From Emticicia aquatica (GTDB lineage: Bacteria > Bacteroidota > Bacteroidia > Cytophagales > Spirosomataceae), in the NCBI RefSeq assembly GCF_923079645.1, contig NZ_CAKLPY010000002.1:868001-932000 (forward strand): a stretch of 64,000 bases of DNA, given 5' to 3'. Under the pieces are notes generated by a model, which saw only the letters and a list, made by a program, of their open reading frames with translations, was not told the DNA's origin and ran no database searches. The position numbers and the translations under genes are program-made. Positions 16,450 to 24,621 of this stretch are shown here, one piece after another. Position 1 is the first letter of the stretch, and each line of letters begins with the position of its first letter.

Positions 16450-17847
16450 ATGGAAAATCCAGAAAATTATTACAATTCCGATTTTCAACATGGATATGTA
16501 ATTGGTGTAGAAAACATCAGAAAAGATAAAGATAAGGAAGAAGACCCTTATGAAGGTTATCTTTCAAGCCATATTACGTACGAATGGCTACAAGAACGTA
16601 TCGCCGAAAAACAAGTTGAAGTAACTAAACTCGACGCTGAGATTGCAGAAACCAAAGAAAAGCAAAAAACTTCGTTCGATAAGCTGCAAGAACACGTGAT
16701 GGGTATTGGTACTCATTCTCGAAAAGTTGGATTTATACAAGAACAAATTAACAACAATTCGCAAAGACTGACTTATTTGGAAGATAAACGCAATCGTAGC
16801 GAATCTCCATATTCTTTGTTTGCAGGCATTTTATACTTTTTTGCAGGAATTGCTTTTGTTACTGGCGACTTGATTATCTCGCACGAAATTGTTGCTTACG
16901 CCCTAAATATTCGAGATAATTATGAAGCTTGGGCTTTTGCTATTGGCTTGGCTATGCTTTCAGTTCTATTGAAACCTGCCTACGACAGACTCGTTGAACA
17001 ACCTTATATCAACGATTATTCGCCCCAAACAAAGCGAACTTATGCTATTTTTCAAGGTTTTTTGATTGCATTTTCGGTGGCTACCATGCTTATTTTAGGT
17101 TGGTTCCGCTATGAAGCTTACAAAACTGACAAACTAAAAGAGAGTATTAATAAACAAATAAAATCGATGCAATTGGGCAGCCAATCGATGGACCCAACCG
17201 CCACCTCAGCAACTGATAATCAAGCGATTATTCAGAAAATGGACGAACAACTGAAAGCTTATGACAAACTAAATCTCGACCTCGTAAATAGTCCATGGGC
17301 GTTGATGTCGTTTGTATTAAGTGGCGTTTTATTTGCAATTGCAGGAGCTATTTGTCTAGGAATTTCTTTCCCAATTATGCAAGCTTATTGGTACAGATGG
17401 CTGCAAGCTGGGCCTAGTATTCAGCGAATTAAAAAGAAAAATCTGAAATTAATTGAAGAGTTGAAAATTGCTGAAGATGAGTTAGCACAACAAGTTATTC
17501 AGAAAAGTATTTTAGAGAATGACTTAGCTTTATTGCCAAATCTCAATGAATTAAAAGCTGAAAAACGAGAAATCGTTGCTCATATTGAAGAAATGCTCAG
17601 TCGCTCAAAAGTAGCCGACCAAGACCGCAGAATTAATACATTTGATGATGGTTTGGAAAAAGGCAAAGCCAATCGTGAAGAAATGACAGAAGATGAATAC
17701 GAAGAATTTAGAAGCACTTCGGTTCGTCAAATGCGTAATGCCCAAGATACAAAAACTGATTCAGGCCCGAAAGTTTATCGAAATAATGGTCTGCGTCCGC
17801 ACCAAGCACTTCGCAAAGTTATTACCGAGCAATTTAATCAAAATTAA
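16450..17847 (+). CDS. uncharacterised coiled-coil membrane protein B
   Basis: A 465-residue protein of no recognised family, started at the ATG at 16450, four bases after the pentapeptide stop; an upstream TTG in frame would overlap that gene. Residues about 40-120 are a coiled coil (QERIAEKQVEVTKLDAEIAE). Four hydrophobic segments follow at about 126-150, 160-180, 200-222 and 282-312, separated by a polar loop with Gln/Ser/Thr. A second coiled coil spans about 330-400 (LKLIEELKIAEDELAQQV). The last 65 residues are acidic, then basic and ends in VYRNNGLRPHQALRKVITEQF. The layout, coiled coil, four TM, coiled coil, repeats that of protein A, although the sequences are not closely alike. Last gene of the cluster; a strong terminator follows. 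Confidence 0.8.
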   Translation: MENPENYYNSDFQHGYVIGVENIRKDKDKEEDPYEGYLSSHITYEWLQERIAEKQVEVTKLDAEIAETKEKQKTSFDKLQEHVMGIGTHSRKVGFIQEQINNNSQRLTYLEDKRNRSESPYSLFAGILYFFAGIAFVTGDLIISHEIVAYALNIRDNYEAWAFAIGLAMLSVLLKPAYDRLVEQPYINDYSPQTKRTYAIFQGFLIAFSVATMLILGWFRYEAYKTDKLKESINKQIKSMQLGSQSMDPTATSATDNQAIIQKMDEQLKAYDKLNLDLVNSPWALMSFVLSGVLFAIAGAICLGISFPIMQAYWYRWLQAGPSIQRIKKKNLKLIEELKIAEDELAQQVIQKSILENDLALLPNLNELKAEKREIVAHIEEMLSRSKVADQDRRINTFDDGLEKGKANREEMTEDEYEEFRSTSVRQMRNAQDTKTDSGPKVYRNNGLRPHQALRKVITEQFNQN

Positions 17848-17868
17848 GCCTTGATAAGTAATTGATAA

Positions 17869-17913
17869 TAAGCAATTTAAGTCGATATTTCGATTTGAAT
17901 TGCTTATTTTTTT
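17869..17913 (+). terminator. terminator of the membrane/pentapeptide cluster
   Basis: A 16-bp stem, 17869-17884 with 17891-17906, contains two G-U wobbles and a 6-base loop and is followed by seven T. It lies 21 bases after the stop of protein B and marks the end of the cluster transcript. Confidence 0.85.
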
Positions 17914-18030
17914 AATCATTCTTTAATTAAATTGTACTTTATAAAGAACTTTTGCACTTTTCAATGATATTTTTAGGAAAAGACATACTTTTATTTAGAA
18001 ATTTGTACCGTAAACAAACGAAAATACATT

Positions 18031-18477
18031 ATGTCAAGCAAAAAAATTGATTTTCTTCTTCCTGCTGAGGTAGCCGCTGGTGCAACTTCGGGTATTTTAT
18101 TGGGTGATTTTAACAATTGGGACTCTAACAATGGAGTTGCTTTAAAACAACAAAAAGACGGTTCATTAAAAGCATCACTTAGCTTACAATCGGGTTCGTA
18201 CGAATACCGTTATTTATTAAATGATGGCCGTTGGGTAAACGACACACAAGCTTCAAAATATAATTATAATTCTGAATTCGCCATTGAAAACTGTGTAATT
18301 GATGTAATTGCGGAAGTAGCTAAAGAAGCAACTCCAGCAAAAGCAGTAAAAGCAAAAGCTCCAGTTGCAGAACCTGCTACCAAAGCAGCACCAGCGAAAG
18401 CGGCAAAAACAAAAACTGTTGCCGAACCAAAAGTAGAAGCAAAAGCAGCAAAAACTGCTAAAACTAAGAAAGCATAA
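18031..18477 (+). CDS. CBM48/AMPK-beta-like glycogen-binding protein with Lys/Ala tail
   Basis: A 148-residue soluble protein. Residues 1-95 form an isoamylase early-set type (CBM48) domain: the GDFNNWDSNNG loop near 26-36, LQSGSYEYRYLLNDGRWVND near 57-76, the pattern used by AMPK-beta subunits and branching enzymes to hold glycogen-like glucans. Residues 100-148 are a low-complexity tail of Ala, Lys, Pro and Val with KAAKTKT-type units, like histone-H1-like bacterial tails. That tail is strongly basic and could bind nucleic acid or polyphosphate. No glycogen enzyme is adjacent. Own unit with terminator downstream. The function of the combination is not known. Confidence 0.82.
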   Translation: MSSKKIDFLLPAEVAAGATSGILLGDFNNWDSNNGVALKQQKDGSLKASLSLQSGSYEYRYLLNDGRWVNDTQASKYNYNSEFAIENCVIDVIAEVAKEATPAKAVKAKAPVAEPATKAAPAKAAKTKTVAEPKVEAKAAKTAKTKKA

Positions 18478-18512
18478 TTAGTAGCTTTCCTGAATTTAGC
18501 TTAAAATATTAC

Positions 18513-18549
18513 AAAAAGGTCTCTTGAATCGTTATCAGGAGACCTTTTT
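18513..18549. terminator. terminator after the CBM48 gene
   Basis: AAAAAGGTCTCTTGA (18513-18527) pairs with TCAGGAGACCTTTTT (18535-18549) with one G-U wobble and a 7-base loop. A and T runs at both edges allow use in either direction. Confidence 0.85.
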
Positions 18550-18813
18550 GTATTTAAACATTAGTTGAAATTAAACTTTAAAGTTTTCTATAAGAGTGAT
18601 AAAGACTTTGAATATTTTTTATCAAAATCAGAACACGTTGTTTAAATTCATCTAATATTTATGAAAATCAATAAATCGAAACAAAAGTATTTTACAGACT
18701 GTTTAGCTATATTATTAGGTTTAAAATCTTAGTAACTTTAATAAAATATCATCTTTAAAATTCATCGTTACGATTTATTCTATATTCATCACTCTTAAAT
18801 CTAAATTGAAGCT
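18550..18813. other. AT-rich intergenic region, no gene seen
   Basis: Between the terminator and the next start lie 264 AT-rich bases. TAACTTTA near 18731-18738 resembles a -7 box with one mismatch. No open frame, tRNA or stable hairpin is seen. Confidence 0.4.
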
Positions 18814-19284
18814 ATGGCACAAGCAAAATTGGAAATCATTGACGCTTTGCGTCGTACAGCAAAAAAATTAGAAGCTGGTAGTCAATATATGTGGGGACAC
18901 ATGGGAAGCTGTAATTGTGGCAATCTTGCTCAAGAAATAACCAAACGTTCAAAAGCTGAAATTCATGCTTACGCCATGCAAGGTCACGGCGACTGGAATG
19001 AACAACTCAATGATTACTGTGGAATCAGCGAAATGCCCATCGATTTAGTGATTCATGAAATGCTTACTTCAGGGTTTTCGTTGGAAGACCTCCAAAATTT
19101 AGAAAAATTATCAGATAAACAAATTTTAATACGACTCCCTGCCGAAAATCGTTATCTTCGCCACAATGTTAGAGCAGATGTAATCGTTTATTTAACAGAG
19201 TGGGCAAATATGCTCGAAGAACAACTCTTAGGAAGCATCGAACTGCCTGATTTTTTACAGGAAAAAACTTTACAGTATGCGTAA
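18814..19284 (+). CDS. conserved protein with CNCG motif
   Basis: A 156-residue cytosolic protein, no signal peptide or TM segment. I do not recognise a named family. Notable is the motif GHMGSCNCGNLAQEI near residues 28-42, whose two cysteines and nearby His could bind a metal, and a further Cys in NDYCGIS near 69. The second half is helical and acidic. It overlaps the start of the following exported protein by 8 bases, so the two are probably translated together. Proteins of this sort occur in Bacteroidota genomes next to outer-membrane proteins, but I cannot assign a role. Confidence 0.7.
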   Translation: MAQAKLEIIDALRRTAKKLEAGSQYMWGHMGSCNCGNLAQEITKRSKAEIHAYAMQGHGDWNEQLNDYCGISEMPIDLVIHEMLTSGFSLEDLQNLEKLSDKQILIRLPAENRYLRHNVRADVIVYLTEWANMLEEQLLGSIELPDFLQEKTLQYA

Positions 19285-19900
19285 AATAATTTTAATGAGT
19301 ATCTTGACAATCATCACATTAAGTGTTTTTGCTCAAGAAAGTATTCCAACTTCAGGTGATAAAGATAGCCAAACACAAGTATTTTTTGAAAAACCTAAGC
19401 CAGCATGGAAAGAAAAATTAAGATATGGCGGAAATTTTTGGCTGGGCTTTTTTGGAGCATTTTATATTGATGCTTCGCCAATGGTTGGCTACGAACTCAA
19501 CGACAAAGGAACGATTGCGGGTGTGGGAGGAACGTTCATTTTTCAAGGAACATTCAATAGAAATAGTTCGACAAATACCAATAATGTAATTTTTGGGCCA
19601 AAACTTTTCGTTCGTCAACAAGTTTTTAAACGATTTTTTGTTCACGCCGAATACGAATTCATCAATGCGTACGCTGACCAATTTTATTCATTTAACGAAC
19701 AAACTGGCGACCCTAATAAAAAACAATGGGGAAGTTCACCACTCATCGGGGCAGGATTTTATCAAGGAAGCGATGGCCGACGTGGTAGCTTTATTTCATT
19801 AATGTATAATTTGGGTTACCCAAATCGTGGGTTTATTAGTCCACAAAGTTTACTCGGCAATGGTTTTCCGCTGACACTTCGCTATGGATTTTTGTTTTGA
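19277..19900 (+). CDS. exported beta-barrel-like protein
   Basis: A 207-residue protein with a signal peptide (MRKIILMSILTIITLSVFAQ) and then alternating hydrophobic/polar strands rich in Gly, Phe and Tyr, ending in LRYGFLF. The final aromatic residue is the usual mark of an outer-membrane beta-barrel. Eight to ten strands could fit. No named family recognised. Its start lies inside the end of the CNCG protein gene (8-base overlap). A promoter for the next gene sits across its last codons. Confidence 0.78.
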   Translation: MRKIILMSILTIITLSVFAQESIPTSGDKDSQTQVFFEKPKPAWKEKLRYGGNFWLGFFGAFYIDASPMVGYELNDKGTIAGVGGTFIFQGTFNRNSSTNTNNVIFGPKLFVRQQVFKRFFVHAEYEFINAYADQFYSFNEQTGDPNKKQWGSSPLIGAGFYQGSDGRRGSFISLMYNLGYPNRGFISPQSLLGNGFPLTLRYGFLF

Positions 19901-19928
19901 AAAATTCTATTAAAATATTGTAACTTTG
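19896..19928 (+). promoter_or_regulatory. promoter of the VTT-family gene
   Basis: TTTG at 19896-19899, 21 bases, TAACTTTG at 19921-19928, a full match to the Bacteroidota promoter pattern. Transcription would begin near 19935, immediately before the hairpin at 19939-19963. Confidence 0.5.
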
Positions 19929-19938
19929 TGCTTCTCTA

Positions 19939-19970
19939 TCTCCCTCTTTGTTAAAGAGGGAGAATTTTTA
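19939..19970 (+). terminator. 11-bp hairpin: terminator of upstream gene or 5' leader hairpin
   Basis: TCTCCCTCTTT (19939-19949) and AAAGAGGGAGA (19953-19963) form a perfect 11-bp stem with a 3-base loop, followed by ATTTTTA. It would terminate the barrel-like gene, but the promoter-like sequence ahead of it would also place it at the very 5' end of the next transcript, where such a hairpin could protect the RNA. Confidence 0.65.
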
Positions 19971-19983
19971 TCATCATACTGGT

Positions 19984-20655
19984 TTGAAAATCTTTAATAA
20001 ATATTCGTTTCCACTTATTTCTTCAATTTTTCTAACGGTTGTTCCTCTACTTTTTAGTTCGGCACTCACGGTTGCAGTCATTACTCATGAAAATGAAGTG
20101 GCAAAATTACCTTGGCAAGATTGGACTTGGATTACATTAATTTGCTGTATTACATCAACTTTTGCATTTACTCCACCAACACTATTAGCCCTAATATTTG
20201 GTTATTTCATTGGTTGGCATGCAGTTTTGCCCGTTTTTATGATGAATATGGTAGCTATATTTTTAGTAAATATTATTACAAAACGCTTTAATCAAGACAA
20301 TTTAAGGACTTATTTATCTGATAATATAAAAGTTAACTCAATTCTTGAAAATATTCGCAAACAAGAATTAAAGTTTATTTTCTTCACTAAATTATCTCCA
20401 ATATTACCTTTTGCACTCACAAATTTTGTATTTGCATTATCAGGAGCAAAACTTAAGAATATCCTTTTAGGTGGTTTTTTGGGAATGATTCCACGTACAT
20501 TATTAGCAGTTTGGACGGGTTCACAAGCGAAAGAAATTAGACGATTGTTAGAAAATCCAAATGAAGGAAATTTGCAAAAGATTTTAATAATTTTATTGAT
20601 CATTATCTCCGTTGGTGGAGTAATATATTATATTTTACCAAAGAAAACACCATAA
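19984..20655 (+). CDS. VTT-domain (TVP38/TMEM64, DedA-like) membrane protein
   Basis: About 223 residues, five to six hydrophobic segments. The pattern PTLLALIFGYFIGW, then KLSPILPFALTNFVFALSG and the Gly-rich FLGMIPRTLLAVWTGSQA segment, is that of VTT-domain proteins, relatives of DedA, which act as lipid scramblases or transporters. No ATG is available before the first TM segment. I use TTG at 19984 because the other in-frame TTG (19948) lies within the hairpin stem. Ends two bases into the shared terminator facing tpiA. Confidence 0.78.
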   Translation: MKIFNKYSFPLISSIFLTVVPLLFSSALTVAVITHENEVAKLPWQDWTWITLICCITSTFAFTPPTLLALIFGYFIGWHAVLPVFMMNMVAIFLVNIITKRFNQDNLRTYLSDNIKVNSILENIRKQELKFIFFTKLSPILPFALTNFVFALSGAKLKNILLGGFLGMIPRTLLAVWTGSQAKEIRRLLENPNEGNLQKILIILLIIISVGGVIYYILPKKTP

Positions 20656-20692
20656 AAAAGCCTTGCAGAATCAAAATTCTACAAGGCTTTTT
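20655..20692. terminator. bidirectional terminator between VTT gene and tpiA
   Basis: A 17-bp stem, 20655-20671 with 20676-20692, has a single mismatch and a 4-base loop, and carries A and T runs at its outer ends, so it can serve both converging genes. Confidence 0.88.
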
Positions 20693-20708
20693 ACAAAATC
20701 TACTCAAA

Positions 20709-21470
20709 TTAGAATGACTTCGCAATATTTGTAAACTCTCTTGATTTTAACGAAGCTCCACCAACTAATCCGCCATCAACGTCTGGGCAAGCAAAAAGCT
20801 CTTGAGCATTCGCACCATTTACACTTCCTCCATAAAGGATTGAAATTTCATCTGCTACCACTTGGCCGTATTTAGAAGCTAAATGGTCTCTTAATACTTT
20901 GTGCATTTCTTGTGCTTGGTCGTTAGACGCCGTTACACCCGTTCCGATTGCCCAAATTGGCTCATAAGCTATTACTGTTTTTTGTAAATCTTCCGCAGAA
21001 AGGTGAAAAAGACTATTAGTGATTTGTCCACGAACAAAATCGAAGTGAATGCCTTCGTTGCGTTGCTCTAGGGTTTCGCCACAACAGAAAATCGGAGTTA
21101 AACCACCTTCTAAAGTTGCATCTACTTTTTCTGCTAAAAATGCATCAGATTCGTTGAAATATTGACGACGCTCGCTATGACCAATAATCACATGACCAAC
21201 ACCAACAGACTTCAACATCGGAATCGACACCTCTCCCGTATATGCACCCGAAGCTTTTGGATAGCAATTTTGAGCTCCTAATGATACTTTTGATGTATCT
21301 ATTAATTTCCCAAAAGTACTTAAATAAGGAAAAGGCACACAAAGTACAACCTCTACATTAGGATTTGTAACTTCGTCTTTTACCATATTTACCACTTCTG
21401 AAAGTAGGATTTGACCTTCCTCAAAAGTTTTGTTCATTTTCCAGTTACCTGCGGCGATTTTTTTTCTCAT
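20709..21470 (-). CDS. tpiA: triosephosphate isomerase
   Basis: A 253-residue TIM-barrel enzyme interconverting dihydroxyacetone phosphate and glyceraldehyde 3-phosphate in glycolysis. All catalytic motifs are present: AAGNWKMNK with Lys11 at the N terminus, IIGHSERRQYF carrying the catalytic His, AYEPIWAIGTG with the catalytic Glu followed by the mobile loop, and the phosphate-binding ILYGGSVNGAN and GGLVGGASL near the C terminus. Standard length. Monocistronic by its surroundings: 153 bases separate it from the GNAT gene upstream, and a strong terminator follows. Confidence 0.97.
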   Translation of the reverse strand: MRKKIAAGNWKMNKTFEEGQILLSEVVNMVKDEVTNPNVEVVLCVPFPYLSTFGKLIDTSKVSLGAQNCYPKASGAYTGEVSIPMLKSVGVGHVIIGHSERRQYFNESDAFLAEKVDATLEGGLTPIFCCGETLEQRNEGIHFDFVRGQITNSLFHLSAEDLQKTVIAYEPIWAIGTGVTASNDQAQEMHKVLRDHLASKYGQVVADEISILYGGSVNGANAQELFACPDVDGGLVGGASLKSREFTNIAKSF

Positions 21471-21623
21471 TTTCTTAGAATCTTTGATTGTTAAAAAGTT
21501 AGAAATATTGTTTTAACACCTATTTACTGCGATTTTATTTAACAAAATGTAGCAAATTGAAACGCTTAAAACAATATCCAACTGTTATAATAAAGCCCAA
21601 AGATAACAGTTTTTCTTTAAATT

Positions 21624-22094
21624 TTATAACCAGATTTCCATTGCGACATCGGCACGGGCATACGGTGAGGTGAAATTTTCAATACGAGTAAAACCTAATT
21701 TTGCATAAAGTGTAAGAGCAGGCGTTAAGCTCGAATTTGTTTCTAAATAAACCCGTTTTGCTCCTAATTTTTTGGCCATTTCGATTGCCGCTTCACCAAT
21801 CAATCCACCAATTCCAAGTCCACGGGCCGCTTCACTCACACCCATTTTACAAAGTTCATACGAGTCATTTCCCATAGCTTTCAATGCCGAAGTACCTAAA
21901 TATTCATCTCCTCGACACGCTAATAAAACTACTCCACCAGTTTCCAGAAAGTATTTTTCAGGATTTTCAAGTGAATCTAAATCACCTTTTTCTACCTTGA
22001 AATATTTATTTATCCACTCATAGTTAATCTGTTTGAAAGCTATTTTTTGAGCTTCATTTTGTGGGTCGAGGTTGATAATTTCTATTGTTGACAT
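21624..22094 (-). CDS. GNAT family N-acetyltransferase
   Basis: A 156-residue acetyltransferase, started at the ATG at 22094 (MSTIEIINLDPQNEAQ); an upstream ATG at 22196 would overlap the decarboxylase gene and add residues unlike the family. The acetyl-CoA loop is seen as GVSEAARGLGIGGLIGEAAI (about 81-100), followed by AKRVYLETNSSLTPALTLYAKLGF. The substrate is unknown. It follows the decarboxylase gene by 20 bases and is the last gene of the MarR-GNAT-decarboxylase-GNAT run, so an amine produced by the decarboxylase is a reasonable substrate (inference). Confidence 0.85.
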   Translation of the reverse strand: MSTIEIINLDPQNEAQKIAFKQINYEWINKYFKVEKGDLDSLENPEKYFLETGGVVLLACRGDEYLGTSALKAMGNDSYELCKMGVSEAARGLGIGGLIGEAAIEMAKKLGAKRVYLETNSSLTPALTLYAKLGFTRIENFTSPYARADVAMEIWL

Positions 22095-22114
22095 AATTTT
22101 AAAAGGCAAAATGT

Positions 22115-23560
22115 TTATAATCTCGAACCTACATCTCGAATTGTATCTAGTAAATAGGCAATCGAAGCTTCTGTTTTTCGGTGATTGATGATGCACGCTC
22201 GCAACACAAATTCATTGTTTAGTTTTGTACCTGTAATAAAAACTCGTCCATCGGCTTCGAGGGCAGGAATCAACTTCTGATTCAAATCTATAATCTCGTC
22301 TTCGGTTGTCTTTTCTCCAGTATATCTGAAACAAGCAACGGCTAAATCTGAGCTTGACTTCAATTCAAAATCAGTTGATTCGATAATTAATTTTGATAAA
22401 TAATGTGTCAAATCAATGTCTTTTTGAATCATTGCTCGAATTCGGTCAAAACCATAGGCTTTTACCGACAACCAAACTTTGAATGCCTTTGCGTTACGAG
22501 ATAATTGAAAATAATGTTCATTAAACTCCAAACGAGCATTCGGATTCGTTTGGAGTTCGGTAGCCAAATAATCGGCTTCTTTAAAATACGTTTCTCGCAT
22601 TTTTCCCCAATCTTGCACCAATACACAACCAATTTCAAAAGGTTGGTAAAGCCACTTATGAAAATCCAACGCAATAGAATCGGCTTTTTCTAAACCAGCA
22701 TATTTTTGTTTCAAAGAAGGCAGCGAAGAAGCCAAACCGCCATAAGCTCCGTCAACATGAAACCACATTTGGTATTTTTTTGCTATTTCCGAAAGTACCG
22801 TCAAATCATCAATCGCCCCCGTGTTTACAGTTCCAGCGTTGCCAACAATACAAAATGGCATAAAACCATTCGCTAAATCAGTTTGAATTTGTGCTTCTAA
22901 AATATTTGTGTCAATTGTTAAATCAGCTTTCGTTGCAATTCTACGGAGTTGATTAGTGCCAATTCCTAGCAAAGTGACACTTTTATCTACACAATTATGG
23001 GTTTCTGTTGAACAATAAATTGTGAATGGTTTTACTCCGAAAAGGCCATTTCGCTTAATATCTAATTTCTTGAAAAATATATTTCGAGCAACTGTCAAGC
23101 CCGCCAAATTAGCTTCTGACCCACCGCTAACCATTGCTCCACCTGCATTGGGCGTGTAATCAATCATTTCGGTAGTCCATTTTACCACTCGTTTTTCAAT
23201 TTCGGTCATGGCAGGAGCTAAGTGCCACTTTGTATTGTTTTGGTTAACAGTCGAAGCTAAAAGTTCGGCAATAGTTGACATTTGATTGCCGCCCGACATT
23301 ACGTAAGCGTACATATTCAAACCCAAATTACCTGTTGCACTATCTAAAACCTTCGTTTGGGCTTCTTGCAACAATTCCAAACTGTTTTTGCCTTCAAGTG
23401 GAAGCGGTTCATTAAACCAACGCTCAACTTCTTCTTGGGAATTTACGTTAAACCCTTTTTGGGAAGCTAGGTTTTGGTACTGATTCAAAATCATTGAAGA
23501 TGTTTTTTCAAGAATATCCTGAAATTCTTCTTGGGTAAAATCTAAAGTATTATTATTCAT
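22115..23560 (-). CDS. PLP-dependent group II amino acid decarboxylase (aromatic type)
   Basis: A 481-residue fold-type I decarboxylase. Motifs: VSGGSEANLAGLTVAR near 144-159; STETHNCVDKS near 184-194 with the ring-stacking His188; WFHVDGAYGG near 266-275 with Asp270 that binds the pyridine nitrogen; and the cofactor lysine Lys302 in LDFHKWLYQP. It belongs to the aromatic-L-amino-acid, tyrosine or glutamate decarboxylase group; preference is unresolved. Only 7 bases separate it from the upstream GNAT gene. Regulation is probably by the MarR protein heading the operon. Confidence 0.92.
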   Translation of the reverse strand: MNNNTLDFTQEEFQDILEKTSSMILNQYQNLASQKGFNVNSQEEVERWFNEPLPLEGKNSLELLQEAQTKVLDSATGNLGLNMYAYVMSGGNQMSTIAELLASTVNQNNTKWHLAPAMTEIEKRVVKWTTEMIDYTPNAGGAMVSGGSEANLAGLTVARNIFFKKLDIKRNGLFGVKPFTIYCSTETHNCVDKSVTLLGIGTNQLRRIATKADLTIDTNILEAQIQTDLANGFMPFCIVGNAGTVNTGAIDDLTVLSEIAKKYQMWFHVDGAYGGLASSLPSLKQKYAGLEKADSIALDFHKWLYQPFEIGCVLVQDWGKMRETYFKEADYLATELQTNPNARLEFNEHYFQLSRNAKAFKVWLSVKAYGFDRIRAMIQKDIDLTHYLSKLIIESTDFELKSSSDLAVACFRYTGEKTTEDEIIDLNQKLIPALEADGRVFITGTKLNNEFVLRACIINHRKTEASIAYLLDTIRDVGSRL

Positions 23561-23567
23561 CTGCTAA

Positions 23568-24059
23568 TTATTTTACATGCAAGCGGTAAATTTTCAATTC
23601 TTTGATAGCGGGTAATTTGTAAGTTTTTGGCACATTTGCTCGTGGCATTAGCACAAAGCCATTTCTTTCATAAAAACGATGAGCAGCTTGAGCCATCAGC
23701 GGTGTATCCAACCATAATTCTTGATAGCCTTTTTGCTGTGTGTAATTAACCAATGTTTCAAAAAGGTTTTGTGCCAAGTTTAAATCTTTGTTTCCTCGCA
23801 TTGATTTATCAAGAAACATTTTTCTCAAAACAGCCTGTTTTTCGTTAAGCGGTTCTAAACCAATTGTTCCCATTACTTGATTTTGTTCATTTAAAGCAAT
23901 CCAAAAGCAGCCTTCCTTATAAAACTCACCAATATTCGGCAAATCGGGTTGGTCTTGTGCGGTTAGACCTAAGTTAAATTCGCCATTTTGAATTCCCAAA
24001 ACCAAGTTTTCGACTTGTTTTTGATAAATGTCAGCATAGATTTGTATTGAAATTTTCAT
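23568..24059 (-). CDS. GNAT family N-acetyltransferase
   Basis: A 163-residue acetyltransferase. The CoA-binding part reads LRKMFLDKSMRGNKDLNLAQNLFE (about 92-115 split by family loop), followed by GYQELWLDTPLMAQAAHRFYERNGFV, the usual GNAT beta4-alpha4-beta5 region. Substrate unknown. Second gene of the MarR operon, 42 bases after the regulator and 7 before the decarboxylase. It is distinct in sequence from the GNAT at the end of the operon. Confidence 0.87.
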   Translation of the reverse strand: MKISIQIYADIYQKQVENLVLGIQNGEFNLGLTAQDQPDLPNIGEFYKEGCFWIALNEQNQVMGTIGLEPLNEKQAVLRKMFLDKSMRGNKDLNLAQNLFETLVNYTQQKGYQELWLDTPLMAQAAHRFYERNGFVLMPRANVPKTYKLPAIKELKIYRLHVK

Positions 24060-24101
24060 TTAGTTTATTCTTTAAAATATTTTATCATGTTGGATAATCG
24101 A

Positions 24102-24593
24102 CTATTTTTTCTTCGATTCTTGAAATAGCTTCATTCGTTCTGTATAAGATTTTGAATCAAAAAAAGTTTCCATTTCCTCCAGGGCTGTCAAAATATTGGT
24201 TGCTTGGGCATCAACAACTTGTCGATTTACTTCTCTAATATCATCCCAAATTAATTGTAGTTGCGGCAAAAGATTTAGTCCCTTTTTGCTTAACTTTAAT
24301 AATCTTTTACGGGCATCTTCTTTTGATTTTGTAGAAATTATCCAACCTTTTTTTTCTAATTCTTTAGCCAATTGAATAACTGCAGGGTGAGAAATGTTCA
24401 GTTTTTGAGCAATTTCCATGATTCCTAATTCTTTTTCCTGCGAAAGTAAATAGTAAAGTGGAAACCACTTTGGCTCAAACTCAATGCCATTGCTATGATA
24501 AAATTCCGCTCCCGCCCGCATGATATAATCGCTCATGCGTTTGAGGCGACTGGCAATAATTAGTGGGCCTAATTTTGAAAAAACATCTTGCAT
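24102..24593 (-). CDS. MarR family transcriptional regulator
   Basis: A 163-residue winged-helix repressor-type protein. The DNA-binding domain covers about residues 48-115, with ELGIMEIAQKLNISHPAVIQLAKELEKKGWI as recognition segment (given split: helix-turn-helix near 54-74, wing KEDARKRLLKLSKKG near 92-106). The flanking helices would form the dimer interface. First gene of an operon with two GNAT genes and a PLP decarboxylase. A palindrome between its promoter and its start codon is a likely autoregulatory operator. The ligand could be an aromatic acid or amine, as is common for MarR, but that is inference. Confidence 0.93.
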   Translation of the reverse strand: MQDVFSKLGPLIIASRLKRMSDYIMRAGAEFYHSNGIEFEPKWFPLYYLLSQEKELGIMEIAQKLNISHPAVIQLAKELEKKGWIISTKSKEDARKRLLKLSKKGLNLLPQLQLIWDDIREVNRQVVDAQATNILTALEEMETFFDSKSYTERMKLFQESKKK

Positions 24594-24607
24594 TATGTAA
24601 TCAGTTA

Positions 24608-24621
24608 CGTAATTAATTACG
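24608..24621. promoter_or_regulatory. probable MarR operator palindrome
   Basis: CGTAATTAATTACG is a perfect 14-base palindrome located 14 bases upstream of the marR start and directly next to the -7 box. An overlapping imperfect one (GTAA-N4-TTAC, 24597-24608) adjoins. Position over the transcription start fits repression of the operon by its own MarR protein. Confidence 0.6.
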
